DNA from: Candidatus Gastranaerophilales bacterium
Lineage (GTDB): Bacteria > Cyanobacteriota > Vampirovibrionia > Gastranaerophilales > Gastranaerophilaceae
Direction of reading: 5' to 3'
Length of the DNA: 64,000 nucleotides
NCBI GenBank assembly: GCA_947587615.1
Contig: CANPYC010000006.1
Coordinates: 1-64,000, forward strand
Each line of letters begins with the position of its first letter. The first letter of the stretch is position 1. The position numbers were made by a program, and so were the translations under genes. This document shows positions 55,501 through 63,126 of the stretch, in pieces. The notes under the pieces are model-generated. The model was not told the DNA's origin. It worked only from the letters and a program-made list of their open reading frames with translations, and ran no database searches.

Positions 55501-56046
55501 TTAAGCTTGTTTGGTTTTTGTTTGTTTTTTATCCTTTATATTTTCATTTTGCAATTCTTCTTTATCTTCTTTGATGTTTTTTTCGGACGAGTTATTTTTT
55601 TCTTGCAAAACTTCAGCTTGTTGGTCTTTTGCATCTTCTTCAGTCATTGCTTCAGCCAGCTCTTGAGCTTTTTCTTTTACGAGTTCTTCAAGCTCGCCTG
55701 CAATTTTATGAGTTTTTTTAATTTTCTCGTTTTGAGCCAATGCAATTGCTTCATCAATTTCTTCATCCGTTTTTGGTCTTATGACCGGTATACTTAAATT
55801 TAAAACTGTTGTATTTTCTTTTGCGTCTATGCTTAAATCAAAAGAATCTATATCTATTTCTAAATATTTTGAAATTGAATCAAGCATATCATCTTTAAGC
55901 ATTTGCATTGCACGTTCTGAAAAACCGACCCTGTCTTGCATTAGAACACTTCTCAAACGACTTTTTGCAACAACTTTTGTTTCATCATTTTGTGAAGTAA
56001 AAAAACTTAAAACTCTGTCATATAAATCCGAAAATATATCTTTCAT
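55501..56046 (-). CDS. minE: Cell division topological specificity factor MinE with long C-terminal extension
   Basis: MinE stimulates MinD ATPase and drives pole-to-pole oscillation. The N-terminal ~95 residues match MinE: 'AKSRLRSVLMQDR' (MinD-contact helix) and 'MLKDDMLDSISKYLEID'. The remaining ~85 residues, beginning near 'RPKTDEEIDEAIALAQ', form a Glu/Lys/Gln-rich helical tail absent from the 88-aa Escherichia coli protein. minD ends 1 bp upstream, so translation is coupled. Confidence 0.88.
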   Translation of the reverse strand: MKDIFSDLYDRVLSFFTSQNDETKVVAKSRLRSVLMQDRVGFSERAMQMLKDDMLDSISKYLEIDIDSFDLSIDAKENTTVLNLSIPVIRPKTDEEIDEAIALAQNEKIKKTHKIAGELEELVKEKAQELAEAMTEEDAKDQQAEVLQEKNNSSEKNIKEDKEELQNENIKDKKQTKTKQA

Positions 56047-56047
56047 T

Positions 56048-56857
56048 CTAGCCCTGCGCTTTCTTAGAGAAGAATTTTTTAATTTTTTCCATTAATGTTG
56101 TAGGTACATCAATATCCAACAACGGCACTTCTTCACCGGTTATTCTTCTTGCAACATTGATATAAGCTGCACCTGCAAGAGATTTTTCATCATTTACAAC
56201 AGGTTCACCTTTATTTGTTGATGTAATTATATTCATATCCTCGGGAATTACCCCTATTAAATCGCATGATAGAATTTCAACAACATCATCAACGCCCATC
56301 ATGTCGTTTGATTTTATTAATTTTGGTCTTACACGATTAACCAAAAGGCGGTATCTTTCTACACCTTCTTTTGATTCTAAAAGTCCGATTATTCTATCTG
56401 CATCTCTTATTGCGCTCATTTCGGGAGTTGTTACAACTATTGCTTCATTGGCACCTGCAACGGCATTTTGAAAGCCTTGTTCAATACCTGCGGGGCAATC
56501 AACAAGAACATAATCAAACTCTTCTTTTAATTGTTCGCATATATTTTTTAACTGGTCTGAATCAACTGCTGATTTATCTCTTGTTTGAGCCGCAGCCAAC
56601 AAACAAAGATTAGGATTTTTCTTATCTTTTACAAGCGCCTGTTTTAATTTGCAACGTTCTTCAACAACGTCAACAATAGTATAGACAATTCTATTTTCTA
56701 AACCCAACAATAAATCCAAATTTCTTAAACCTATGTCTGTGTCAATAAGAACAACTTTATTGCCCAAATTAGCCAAGGCTGTACCTATATTAGCCGAGGT
56801 TGTGGTCTTACCTACCCCACCTTTTCCTGATGTAATAACTATTACAGAACCTGCCAT
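56048..56857 (-). CDS. minD: Septum site-determining ATPase MinD
   Basis: Deviant Walker A 'SGKGGVGKTTTSANIG', switch 'IDTDIGLRNLDLLLGLE', and a C-terminal amphipathic helix 'LMEKIKKFFSKK' for membrane binding. 269 aa, full length. GGAGC precedes the ATG. Middle gene of minC-minD-minE. Confidence 0.97.
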   Translation of the reverse strand: MAGSVIVITSGKGGVGKTTTSANIGTALANLGNKVVLIDTDIGLRNLDLLLGLENRIVYTIVDVVEERCKLKQALVKDKKNPNLCLLAAAQTRDKSAVDSDQLKNICEQLKEEFDYVLVDCPAGIEQGFQNAVAGANEAIVVTTPEMSAIRDADRIIGLLESKEGVERYRLLVNRVRPKLIKSNDMMGVDDVVEILSCDLIGVIPEDMNIITSTNKGEPVVNDEKSLAGAAYINVARRITGEEVPLLDIDVPTTLMEKIKKFFSKKAQG

Positions 56858-56872
56858 TTTTTTATTGCTCCT

Positions 56873-58021
56873 TTAATTTTGATTTATCTTGAATAACATA
56901 ATTTCACCATCAACAACCCTTGCTTCTTCGGGTGTGAAGATTGATGATCTGAGTATGTAAGGAATGTTTGTGCCATCAGGTCTTCTTGAATAACAGCTTC
57001 CTATTCTCAACTGGACGGCATTCATTTTCAGTGCTCTTATTTTTGCGTTTGTATTACCGCTCATTCCCGCATGCGCAATGCCCGATAAAACGCCCCAAAC
57101 GGTTATATCACCGATTGCACGAATTTCACTTCCGGGGTGACAATCACCAATTATAACAACATTGCCTTCAGACTCAAGAATTTGACCCGAACGCAATGTT
57201 TGATTAACATAAGTTGTACTTTTTGAATCGGATATTACAGGACTTGTTGTTGCTGTTTCATAAAAATCAACTTCTTCCCAACTGTCCTCTTGAAAATTGT
57301 TCTCATCATAGGCTTTTTTATAAACACCTATTGAATTTTTTTCCGCATTTTCAAATTCTTTCTCAAGCTCCATTGTTGCGGCTTTTGACATATTTTGTTG
57401 AACAAAAACGGCTGTATCGCTTTTAGAAAAGTTATCAGCTTCGTTTAAGACTTCTTGTGGTCTTGTATACTGCGAAGATACTTGATAGTCAATTGTGTGG
57501 AAGTCCTCTTTAGGGTTTATTCCCGCTTCTTTTAAGTCGGATGAAATGTCTATACTTTCCTGTTGTCTTTTAAGTGCGTCTAAATCAGCTTCAAAGTGTA
57601 AATTATTAACATCTTTAAGAGCTATTATATCTTTCTTTTCTTCAGCCTTTGGCATGGAAAACGGCTGAAAAGAATTTATTTCCTCTTGCGTGTCGTATTT
57701 ATCCGCAACCCTTTTTTCAATCGGCTTTTGCACAAAAATATTCATATTTTCAACAATTGCAATTGTTTCGGGATTGGTTGTTTCAATCGTGTCCAAACTA
57801 CATCCGTAACTTGTTATTAAAGATTGAATGCTTAACAGTTGGGATTGATTTAAATAATTATCGTTTAGTTTTAAAACTATGCTTTTACCGGTGTGGTTGA
57901 GCGTTTCCAGAGCTAAAGACAAATTGTTTATAATTTCACCTGTGGTGGTGCAATTACCCAAATCTACAACAAAATATTCGTTATCATACATAATTGTAAA
58001 ATACCTTAAAATAATACTCAT
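56873..58021 (-). CDS. minC: Septum site-determining protein MinC
   Basis: Inhibits FtsZ polymerisation under MinD control. The C-terminal beta-helix domain is clear: 'RSGQILESEGNVVIIGDCHP' followed by 'GDITVWGVLSGIAHAG'. The N-terminal domain (residues ~20-100) has the MinC_N-like 'TGKSIVLKLNDNYLNQSQ'. A disordered linker of about 150 residues connects them, making it long (382 aa) for the family. A second ATG (MYDNEYF) about ten codons in could be the true start. Confidence 0.9.
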   Translation of the reverse strand: MSIILRYFTIMYDNEYFVVDLGNCTTTGEIINNLSLALETLNHTGKSIVLKLNDNYLNQSQLLSIQSLITSYGCSLDTIETTNPETIAIVENMNIFVQKPIEKRVADKYDTQEEINSFQPFSMPKAEEKKDIIALKDVNNLHFEADLDALKRQQESIDISSDLKEAGINPKEDFHTIDYQVSSQYTRPQEVLNEADNFSKSDTAVFVQQNMSKAATMELEKEFENAEKNSIGVYKKAYDENNFQEDSWEEVDFYETATTSPVISDSKSTTYVNQTLRSGQILESEGNVVIIGDCHPGSEIRAIGDITVWGVLSGIAHAGMSGNTNAKIRALKMNAVQLRIGSCYSRRPDGTNIPYILRSSIFTPEEARVVDGEIMLFKINQN

Positions 58022-58162
58022 TGTTACATTACATTAAACAAGCTTTAACTACAATTATTTATAAAGGAATGTAAATTTATAAATTTTAAAGTGTTGTATA
58101 TACACTATCCAATAAAAACATATATTATATATAGCTTATTCAAAATGATTAAATTATAAGAT

Positions 58163-58185
58163 AAAAAAAAGGGGCAATAAGCCCC
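58163..58185 (-). terminator. Orphan intrinsic terminator, possibly of a small RNA
   Basis: GGGGC-TTATT-GCCCC followed by eight U on the minus strand. There is no ORF upstream on that strand before the divergent gene at 58503, so it may end a short non-coding transcript or attenuate minC. Confidence 0.55.
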
Positions 58186-58406
58186 AAACTGTCTGGAATT
58201 AAGAATAGCTGGAAGTATGAAAAAGATTAATTATATATAATAATATTTGAGATAAAAAAACAATTACTCACTCGGGTAGTTTATATGTACAAGAAAAAAA
58301 CATATAAATAATTGATTAAGTGTAAAATTAACAGTTAATCGATTATATCATAAAGTAAACTCTGAAAGGCTTAAATAGCTTGAAAAAAATAATTTTAAAA
58401 AAAGAC

Positions 58407-58435
58407 TTGACAAAATTAATTTTAGGTGCATAATA
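58407..58435 (+). promoter_or_regulatory. Promoter of the ISFKSG small-protein gene
   Basis: Consensus -35 TTGACA at 58407-58412 and ATAATA/TAATAA 17-18 bp downstream, giving a leader of about 60 nt with AAGAGGTGAG before the ATG. Confidence 0.75.
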
Positions 58436-58502
58436 AAAATATAAAGATAAAGTGTTTAACAAACACTAATAACTAAAGAAAACAAGAGGTGAGAAAACCA
58501 AA

Positions 58503-58778
58503 ATGTTATCAGTAAATGCAATAAAGAATGTACAAAGTACAATTAATAATAAAACAAACAACAACAGAAATATAAGTTTCAAATCCGGTGTTCAAACAAA
58601 TTATGGAGCTGATGTTATCAACAACGCTTCATCAATCGAAAGAGAAGGAAATTTCTTAACGGATTTCTTGGGAACAATCAAACAATCTCCACTGTTTTTC
58701 GAAGCATTCTTCCAAAGACAAGTAAATATTGAAAAAGGATTAGAAACTCAAACAAATAAAATTAACGCTTTAGCGTAA
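58503..58778 (+). CDS. Small lineage-specific protein with ISFKSG motif
   Basis: 91 aa with Asn/Lys-rich N-terminus including 'NNRNISFKSG', a pattern I associate with many proteins of Gastranaerophilales-type genomes. The second half, 'FLTDFLGTIKQSPLFFEAFF', is a hydrophobic amphipathic helix, then a short tail ending INALA. No signal peptide. A consensus promoter, strong Shine-Dalgarno and a clean terminator (58838) mark it as a monocistronic, probably well expressed gene. Function unknown. Confidence 0.75.
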   Translation: MLSVNAIKNVQSTINNKTNNNRNISFKSGVQTNYGADVINNASSIEREGNFLTDFLGTIKQSPLFFEAFFQRQVNIEKGLETQTNKINALA

Positions 58779-58837
58779 TAGAAAAAGCATTATCAACACC
58801 TAACAACACAATCTCGAAGCATAAACAACAACACAAC

Positions 58838-58868
58838 AGCCTTATCAATTCTGATAGGGCTTTTTAAT
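58838..58868 (+). terminator. Terminator of the ISFKSG small gene
   Basis: AGCCTTATCA-ATTC-TGATAGGGCT (10-bp stem with one G-U) followed by TTTTTAATTT. Confidence 0.85.
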
Positions 58869-58946
58869 TTTTAAATTTAAATAGTTATTTTGGATAAGTT
58901 GATAATTTTCAAATAATTTGTATAATAATAAAAAAAGGAAAAAAGA

Positions 58947-59357
58947 ATGAAAGAAAGACTTTTAAACGTTATAAAATGGATTTTAATTACTTTGGGTGTT
59001 TTGTTTTTGCTTCAAATTTTATTCGTAGTAGGAGCCGTTATTGGCGCTTCCAACTTTGCAAAAACCGATACTAACATTGTAAACAGCTCAAAAAATAAGC
59101 TAAAACAAATTCAAAGCGTAATTGATTATGTTGAAGATTACAAAAATAAAAACGGAAAATATCCGCAAACCATTCAAAACGTTAAAGTTAAAAATAATGT
59201 TTATTATGATTATTCAACCTCTGATGATTTTAACTGCTACACCATAAAAACCAAAACCAAAAAAGACAACATGGTACAGCAATATCAACACTGTTCTTTT
59301 AAAAGCGAGGGCTCAAGCTCAAATTCGGAAAGTTACAGTGAATATAGCGAAAAATAA
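58947..59357 (+). CDS. Hypothetical single-pass membrane protein with pseudopilin-like C-terminus
   Basis: 136 aa. One N-terminal membrane helix ('WILITLGVLFLLQILFVVGA') is followed by 'IQSVIDYVEDYKNKNGKYPQ', which resembles the 'Y--NG-YP' feature of type II secretion pseudopilins. There is no FTLxE cleavage motif. Ser/Glu-rich C-terminus. Function unknown. Confidence 0.65.
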   Translation: MKERLLNVIKWILITLGVLFLLQILFVVGAVIGASNFAKTDTNIVNSSKNKLKQIQSVIDYVEDYKNKNGKYPQTIQNVKVKNNVYYDYSTSDDFNCYTIKTKTKKDNMVQQYQHCSFKSEGSSSNSESYSEYSEK

Positions 59358-59442
59358 AATATTTAGAGAAATGTTAAGCATGCCTTACAAAAATATTTAA
59401 TTTTCTTTATTTTAAATTACAATATTTTTGTAAGGAGAATTT

Positions 59443-60258
59443 ATGAAAAAAGTTGTAATTGTTGTTTTTTGTTTATTGATTAATTTCTGCCACGCTGCAA
59501 CAAATTGGAACAGCGAAGCAAGTTTAAAAAGAGTTAATAAAATCGGCACAAAAATTTTACAAGCAAATAATGTAAATTATCCTATTGAATTTAAAGTTTC
59601 CGACACGGATGACGTTAATGCTTATGCAAATTTAGACAAAGAAATTTACGTTTTTCGAGGTCTTTTGGAATACGTTGAAAACGACGAAGAGTTAGCGGGA
59701 GTTATATCTCATGAAATGGGGCATATAGTTAACGGGCATTGCGCTAAGCAAGGCGTTCTCGGAACGGGGATTGCAATATTAACAAGCCTGTTTACAAAAA
59801 ATCAGGTAATAAACTCTTTTTCGCAGTATGCAGCAACAAGCAAAATCTCAAGAAATGATGAATATGAAGCCGATATCACGGGTGTAGACTTAATGACAAA
59901 AGCAGGCTACAACCCCCTTGCAATGATATCTCTGTTGAATAAAATTTCCCAAAATTATATTGACATCCTGCAATCTCACCCGAGCGGAGACAAAAGGCTG
60001 TTAAATGTTTATGATTACATTGAATACAATTATCCCGATATTTTGAAAAAAGGCTACAATACAGAGTCATACAACAAAGCTTTAATCTCGCTTCAAAGTG
60101 CGGTAAATGAAAGAAATTCATCAGCAAAATTAAGCGAAAAGTATGTTTCAAATCAAGAAAAACTCTTGACTAAAAAGGAAAAAAGAGCCGTAAAAATGCA
60201 AGGTACAAATTCTGTTTGGGACGGTTATTATTCAACTTTACAAAGCTTAGCCAACTAA
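59443..60258 (+). CDS. M48-family metalloprotease
   Basis: 271 aa. Signal peptide 'VVIVVFCLLINFCHA' at the N-terminus, so periplasmic or membrane-associated. Zinc motif HEMGH ('ISHEMGHIVNGH') with the third ligand Glu in 'RNDEYEADITGVDLM'. Later 'QSHPSGDKRLLNV' is the family's conserved end ('HP...R'). Similar to BepA/LoiP-type proteases that act in envelope quality control; the substrate is unknown. Good Shine-Dalgarno (AAGGAG). Confidence 0.85.
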   Translation: MKKVVIVVFCLLINFCHAATNWNSEASLKRVNKIGTKILQANNVNYPIEFKVSDTDDVNAYANLDKEIYVFRGLLEYVENDEELAGVISHEMGHIVNGHCAKQGVLGTGIAILTSLFTKNQVINSFSQYAATSKISRNDEYEADITGVDLMTKAGYNPLAMISLLNKISQNYIDILQSHPSGDKRLLNVYDYIEYNYPDILKKGYNTESYNKALISLQSAVNERNSSAKLSEKYVSNQEKLLTKKEKRAVKMQGTNSVWDGYYSTLQSLAN

Positions 60259-60292
60259 AAAAATTATTATAATTATATAATAATATATATTA

Positions 60293-60772
60293 TCAGCCTT
60301 TAATTGTTAATCTTTCCAAAAATCTTGCAAAGCGTACTATCGGATTTTCTTCATCTTTAGATATGGAATCGACAAGTATTGTCATTGTATTTGCTCTAAT
60401 TCCCGCTAAAATATCGCTTAGGGGTCTGTCGCCTATCATTGCTGCTTGACTTGAATCAACACCAAAATCAAGGCAGGCGGTTAATAAAATTTCGGGATTA
60501 GGCTTGTTTGCCTTGTAGTAAATCGGTATATCTATTTGTTCTTTTGCTGTTTTTATATAATTTCTGTTTTTATTGTTTGTTATAATTGCAAGTTTAAAAT
60601 TCATTTTTAAATCATTCAAAAATTGAATTGTTCTAAAAGAAAATTTCCCGCTTTTTGATTTCATCAAAGTTGAGTCTAAATCAAAAAAAAGCGCTCTTAT
60701 TCCTCTTTTTTTAAGTTCTGTAATATCAATATCATAAATTGAATTTAAATTAAAGTCAGGTTTTAAAAGCAT
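60293..60772 (-). CDS. YqeG-family HAD phosphatase
   Basis: 159 aa, HAD superfamily subclass IIIA. The nucleophile motif is 'FFDLDSTLMKSK', motif II 'IITNN', then a Lys region, and 'MIGDRPLSDILAGIRAN' supplies the acidic motif IV. YqeG-type proteins remove phosphate from small or tRNA/protein-linked substrates, mostly uncharacterised. The start follows the U32 gene stop directly (TAAATG). Confidence 0.82.
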   Translation of the reverse strand: MLLKPDFNLNSIYDIDITELKKRGIRALFFDLDSTLMKSKSGKFSFRTIQFLNDLKMNFKLAIITNNKNRNYIKTAKEQIDIPIYYKANKPNPEILLTACLDFGVDSSQAAMIGDRPLSDILAGIRANTMTILVDSISKDEENPIVRFARFLERLTIKG

Positions 60773-61996
60773 TTAAACCTCTTTCATTCCTTTCGTTCTA
60801 AGAAGAGCATGGCCTTCTTCTTTTTTCCATTCGTCATTATTGCATTCAAAGTATAAATTTATCTCATCATTTGTATTTGCGACATTTACTTCACCTAACT
60901 TCTTGTGAACAATTTTAGCTACTTTAGCTAAAGTGCTGTAATGTGGTGTTATAATTTCAATTTCATCATACAACAAAATTTTATTTTTAATTAAAACCTG
61001 ATAAAAATTATCTTCTTTTTTTTGAACTATTCCTAAAAAATCGGCTCCTGCTAAACCTTTTGAAATATCATAAGAATAAGAGTTTGTGTTGTTGTCTCCC
61101 ATAAAAAAGCCTTCGCAGTAGCCCCTGTTTCCAACTTTTTTTAATTCTTCAAAAGCAGCTTCACTATCTAATTTGCCATCAATTACATTTCTATATGTTT
61201 TAGCAACCGCTGAAACATAATAAAGACTTTTTGTTCTTCCTTCAACTTTAAATGAGTCAATTCCAAGATTTACAAGGTCTTTAATATATCTTACAAGGCA
61301 CAGGTCTTTTGTTGACATTATATGAGAGCCTTTATCGTCCTCTACAATTTCATAGTATTCATCGGGTCTGGTTTGCTCAACAAGTTTATAGCTCCAGCGG
61401 CAAGCTTGAGCGCAATTACCTTGGTTTGCTTGTCTTGAACCTTTTGTCATATAATCAGAGAGCAAACATCTGCCCGAATATGCCATACACTGCGCACCAT
61501 GGATAAACATTTCAAGTTCAATATCGGGACAATTTTTTCTTATTTTTTCAATTTGTTTATAGGAAAGCTCACGAGCTAAGATTACTCTTCTTGCACCCAT
61601 ATCCCGCCAAAATTCAACAGCTTTTGAATTTAGAATGTTTGTTTGAGTTGAAATATGAATATCGATATCAGGGATATTTTCTTTTATAACTTTTAATATT
61701 CCAAAGTCAGATATAATAAGCGCATGGGGCTTTGCTTCTTTAATAATATCAAGAGTATTATAAAGCTTTTCAATATCATCATCATAAGCAAAAATATTTA
61801 AAGTACAGTATACTTTTTTATTCAGTTTATTTGCAATATCAACCGCTGTTTTTAAGTTTGTTTCATCAATAAGTTCACCCTTCCTTAGAGCCCTTAGAGA
61901 AAAATCAACAAGACCCAAGTAAACAGCGTCTGCGCCATAATAAAACGCATATTTCATTTTTTCAATACTGCCCGCAGGCATTAATAATTCACTCAT
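60773..61996 (-). CDS. U32 peptidase-family protein, TrhP/RlhA-like
   Basis: 407 aa. Starts 'LLMPAGSIEKMKYAFYYGAD', and the U32 signature region is 'EMFIHGAQCMAYSGRCLLSD' with cysteines, followed by 'QGNCAQACRWSYKL'. Members with this Cys pattern are now known as tRNA or rRNA hydroxylases (tRNA 5-hydroxyuridine: TrhP; 23S rRNA: RlhA) and not proteases. Which RNA is modified cannot be decided here. Operon with the YqeG-type gene. Confidence 0.85.
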   Translation of the reverse strand: MSELLMPAGSIEKMKYAFYYGADAVYLGLVDFSLRALRKGELIDETNLKTAVDIANKLNKKVYCTLNIFAYDDDIEKLYNTLDIIKEAKPHALIISDFGILKVIKENIPDIDIHISTQTNILNSKAVEFWRDMGARRVILARELSYKQIEKIRKNCPDIELEMFIHGAQCMAYSGRCLLSDYMTKGSRQANQGNCAQACRWSYKLVEQTRPDEYYEIVEDDKGSHIMSTKDLCLVRYIKDLVNLGIDSFKVEGRTKSLYYVSAVAKTYRNVIDGKLDSEAAFEELKKVGNRGYCEGFFMGDNNTNSYSYDISKGLAGADFLGIVQKKEDNFYQVLIKNKILLYDEIEIITPHYSTLAKVAKIVHKKLGEVNVANTNDEINLYFECNNDEWKKEEGHALLRTKGMKEV

Positions 61997-62057
61997 TACT
62001 AAATCCTATCATAAAAATAAAATTTGTGTTAATATAAATTAATATAAAGGAGTAATT

Positions 62058-63107
62058 ATGAAAAACGGTTTACTGTGTACTTTATTTTCCCTGTTATTTT
62101 GTGCTTGTACCAATGTTGTAAGTTCTAATACAGATATAGACCTTGTTACTTTATTCTCTTCAAAGCCTGAAACTCAAAATAGCGCTTGGGTAGGAACTTT
62201 TCAGCTTGCTTTTAATGATATGAAAGACAAAGTTCTAAAGCTTGATAAAATTGAATTTGCTAATGAAAAACCGACAGATGAGCTTATCGGATTAAACAAA
62301 GAAGAATTTAATTCTTCAATGTTAAATGAAAGTTCATACTATACAAGCTATGGATTAGTTTTACCCGCTGCAAAAGAAAAAATTAAAAAAGATATTAAAG
62401 AAAAATTCAGCGAAAATTCAGATGTAGTTGATGGAATGGATTGGACACCCGCCCCCGGAAAACACTACGCTTATGCAATGTTAAAAAAACAGTTTGAATT
62501 TTTAGAAGCATTTGATAAACTTTCTAAAGCTTCTTTTAATAATTCTTCTGAAGTTTATGATTACTTTGGAATAAATGAAAATTCAAACGAAGCTTTAAAT
62601 AAAAATCTTAAAGTGCTGTTTTATAACAATAAAGATGATTATGCCGTTTCTTTGCTTACCAAAAACGGAGATATTATATATCTATATAGAACAGATGAAA
62701 ATAACGACTTTAAAACACTGTATGAAAAAATGTTAAATAAAAAAGAAAACTATAAAGGTTCAACTAAATTTAACGACACTGACACTTTTAAAGCTCCAAA
62801 TTTAAAAATTAAAACAATAAGAAACTATGAAGAGCTTATTAATAAAACAATTAAAAACACTTCGCATTATTTCAGCAAAGCGCTTGAAACTATTGAGCTT
62901 GAGCTTGATAATAAAGGAGGAAAAGTTAAATCGGAAGCAATAATAATACAGGAAGATACCGTTGCAGCAAATATCGAACCTGTTATAGCACCAAGGCACT
63001 TTAATTTTGATAAACCGTTTGTAATGTTTTTAATTGACTCGGGTAAAGATGACCCTTATTTGGCTTTAAGGCTTGAAAATTTAACTCAAATCGGAACAAA
63101 TAAGTAA
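62058..63107 (+). CDS. Lipoprotein with serpin-like C-terminal region, copy 1
   Basis: 349 aa. Lipobox 'LFCAC' near residue 17 indicates a lipoprotein exported to the envelope. The middle has 'YAVSLLTKNGDIIYLYRT', then 'FKAPNLKIKTIRNYEEL', and 'RHFNFDKPFVMFLIDSGKDD' with 'LALRLEN' near the end, a pattern close to the serpin C-terminal strands ('F-aD-PF-f-I'). A segment 'ALETIELELDNKGGKVKSEA' sits where the serpin hinge would be. The family is not certain. AAAGGAG precedes the ATG. A close paralogue follows. Confidence 0.7.
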   Translation: MKNGLLCTLFSLLFCACTNVVSSNTDIDLVTLFSSKPETQNSAWVGTFQLAFNDMKDKVLKLDKIEFANEKPTDELIGLNKEEFNSSMLNESSYYTSYGLVLPAAKEKIKKDIKEKFSENSDVVDGMDWTPAPGKHYAYAMLKKQFEFLEAFDKLSKASFNNSSEVYDYFGINENSNEALNKNLKVLFYNNKDDYAVSLLTKNGDIIYLYRTDENNDFKTLYEKMLNKKENYKGSTKFNDTDTFKAPNLKIKTIRNYEELINKTIKNTSHYFSKALETIELELDNKGGKVKSEAIIIQEDTVAANIEPVIAPRHFNFDKPFVMFLIDSGKDDPYLALRLENLTQIGTNK

Positions 63108-63126
63108 TATAAATAAGGAAAAAGTA

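Larger units (their letters stand above)
58022..58502. other. 481-bp intergenic region between minC and the ISFKSG small gene
   Basis: AT-rich, divergent. It contains a minus-strand terminator-like hairpin (58163-58185) with no annotated minus-strand gene before it, and the plus-strand promoter at 58407-58435. The minC promoter should lie between about 58022 and 58160. No ORF of note. Confidence 0.6.
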
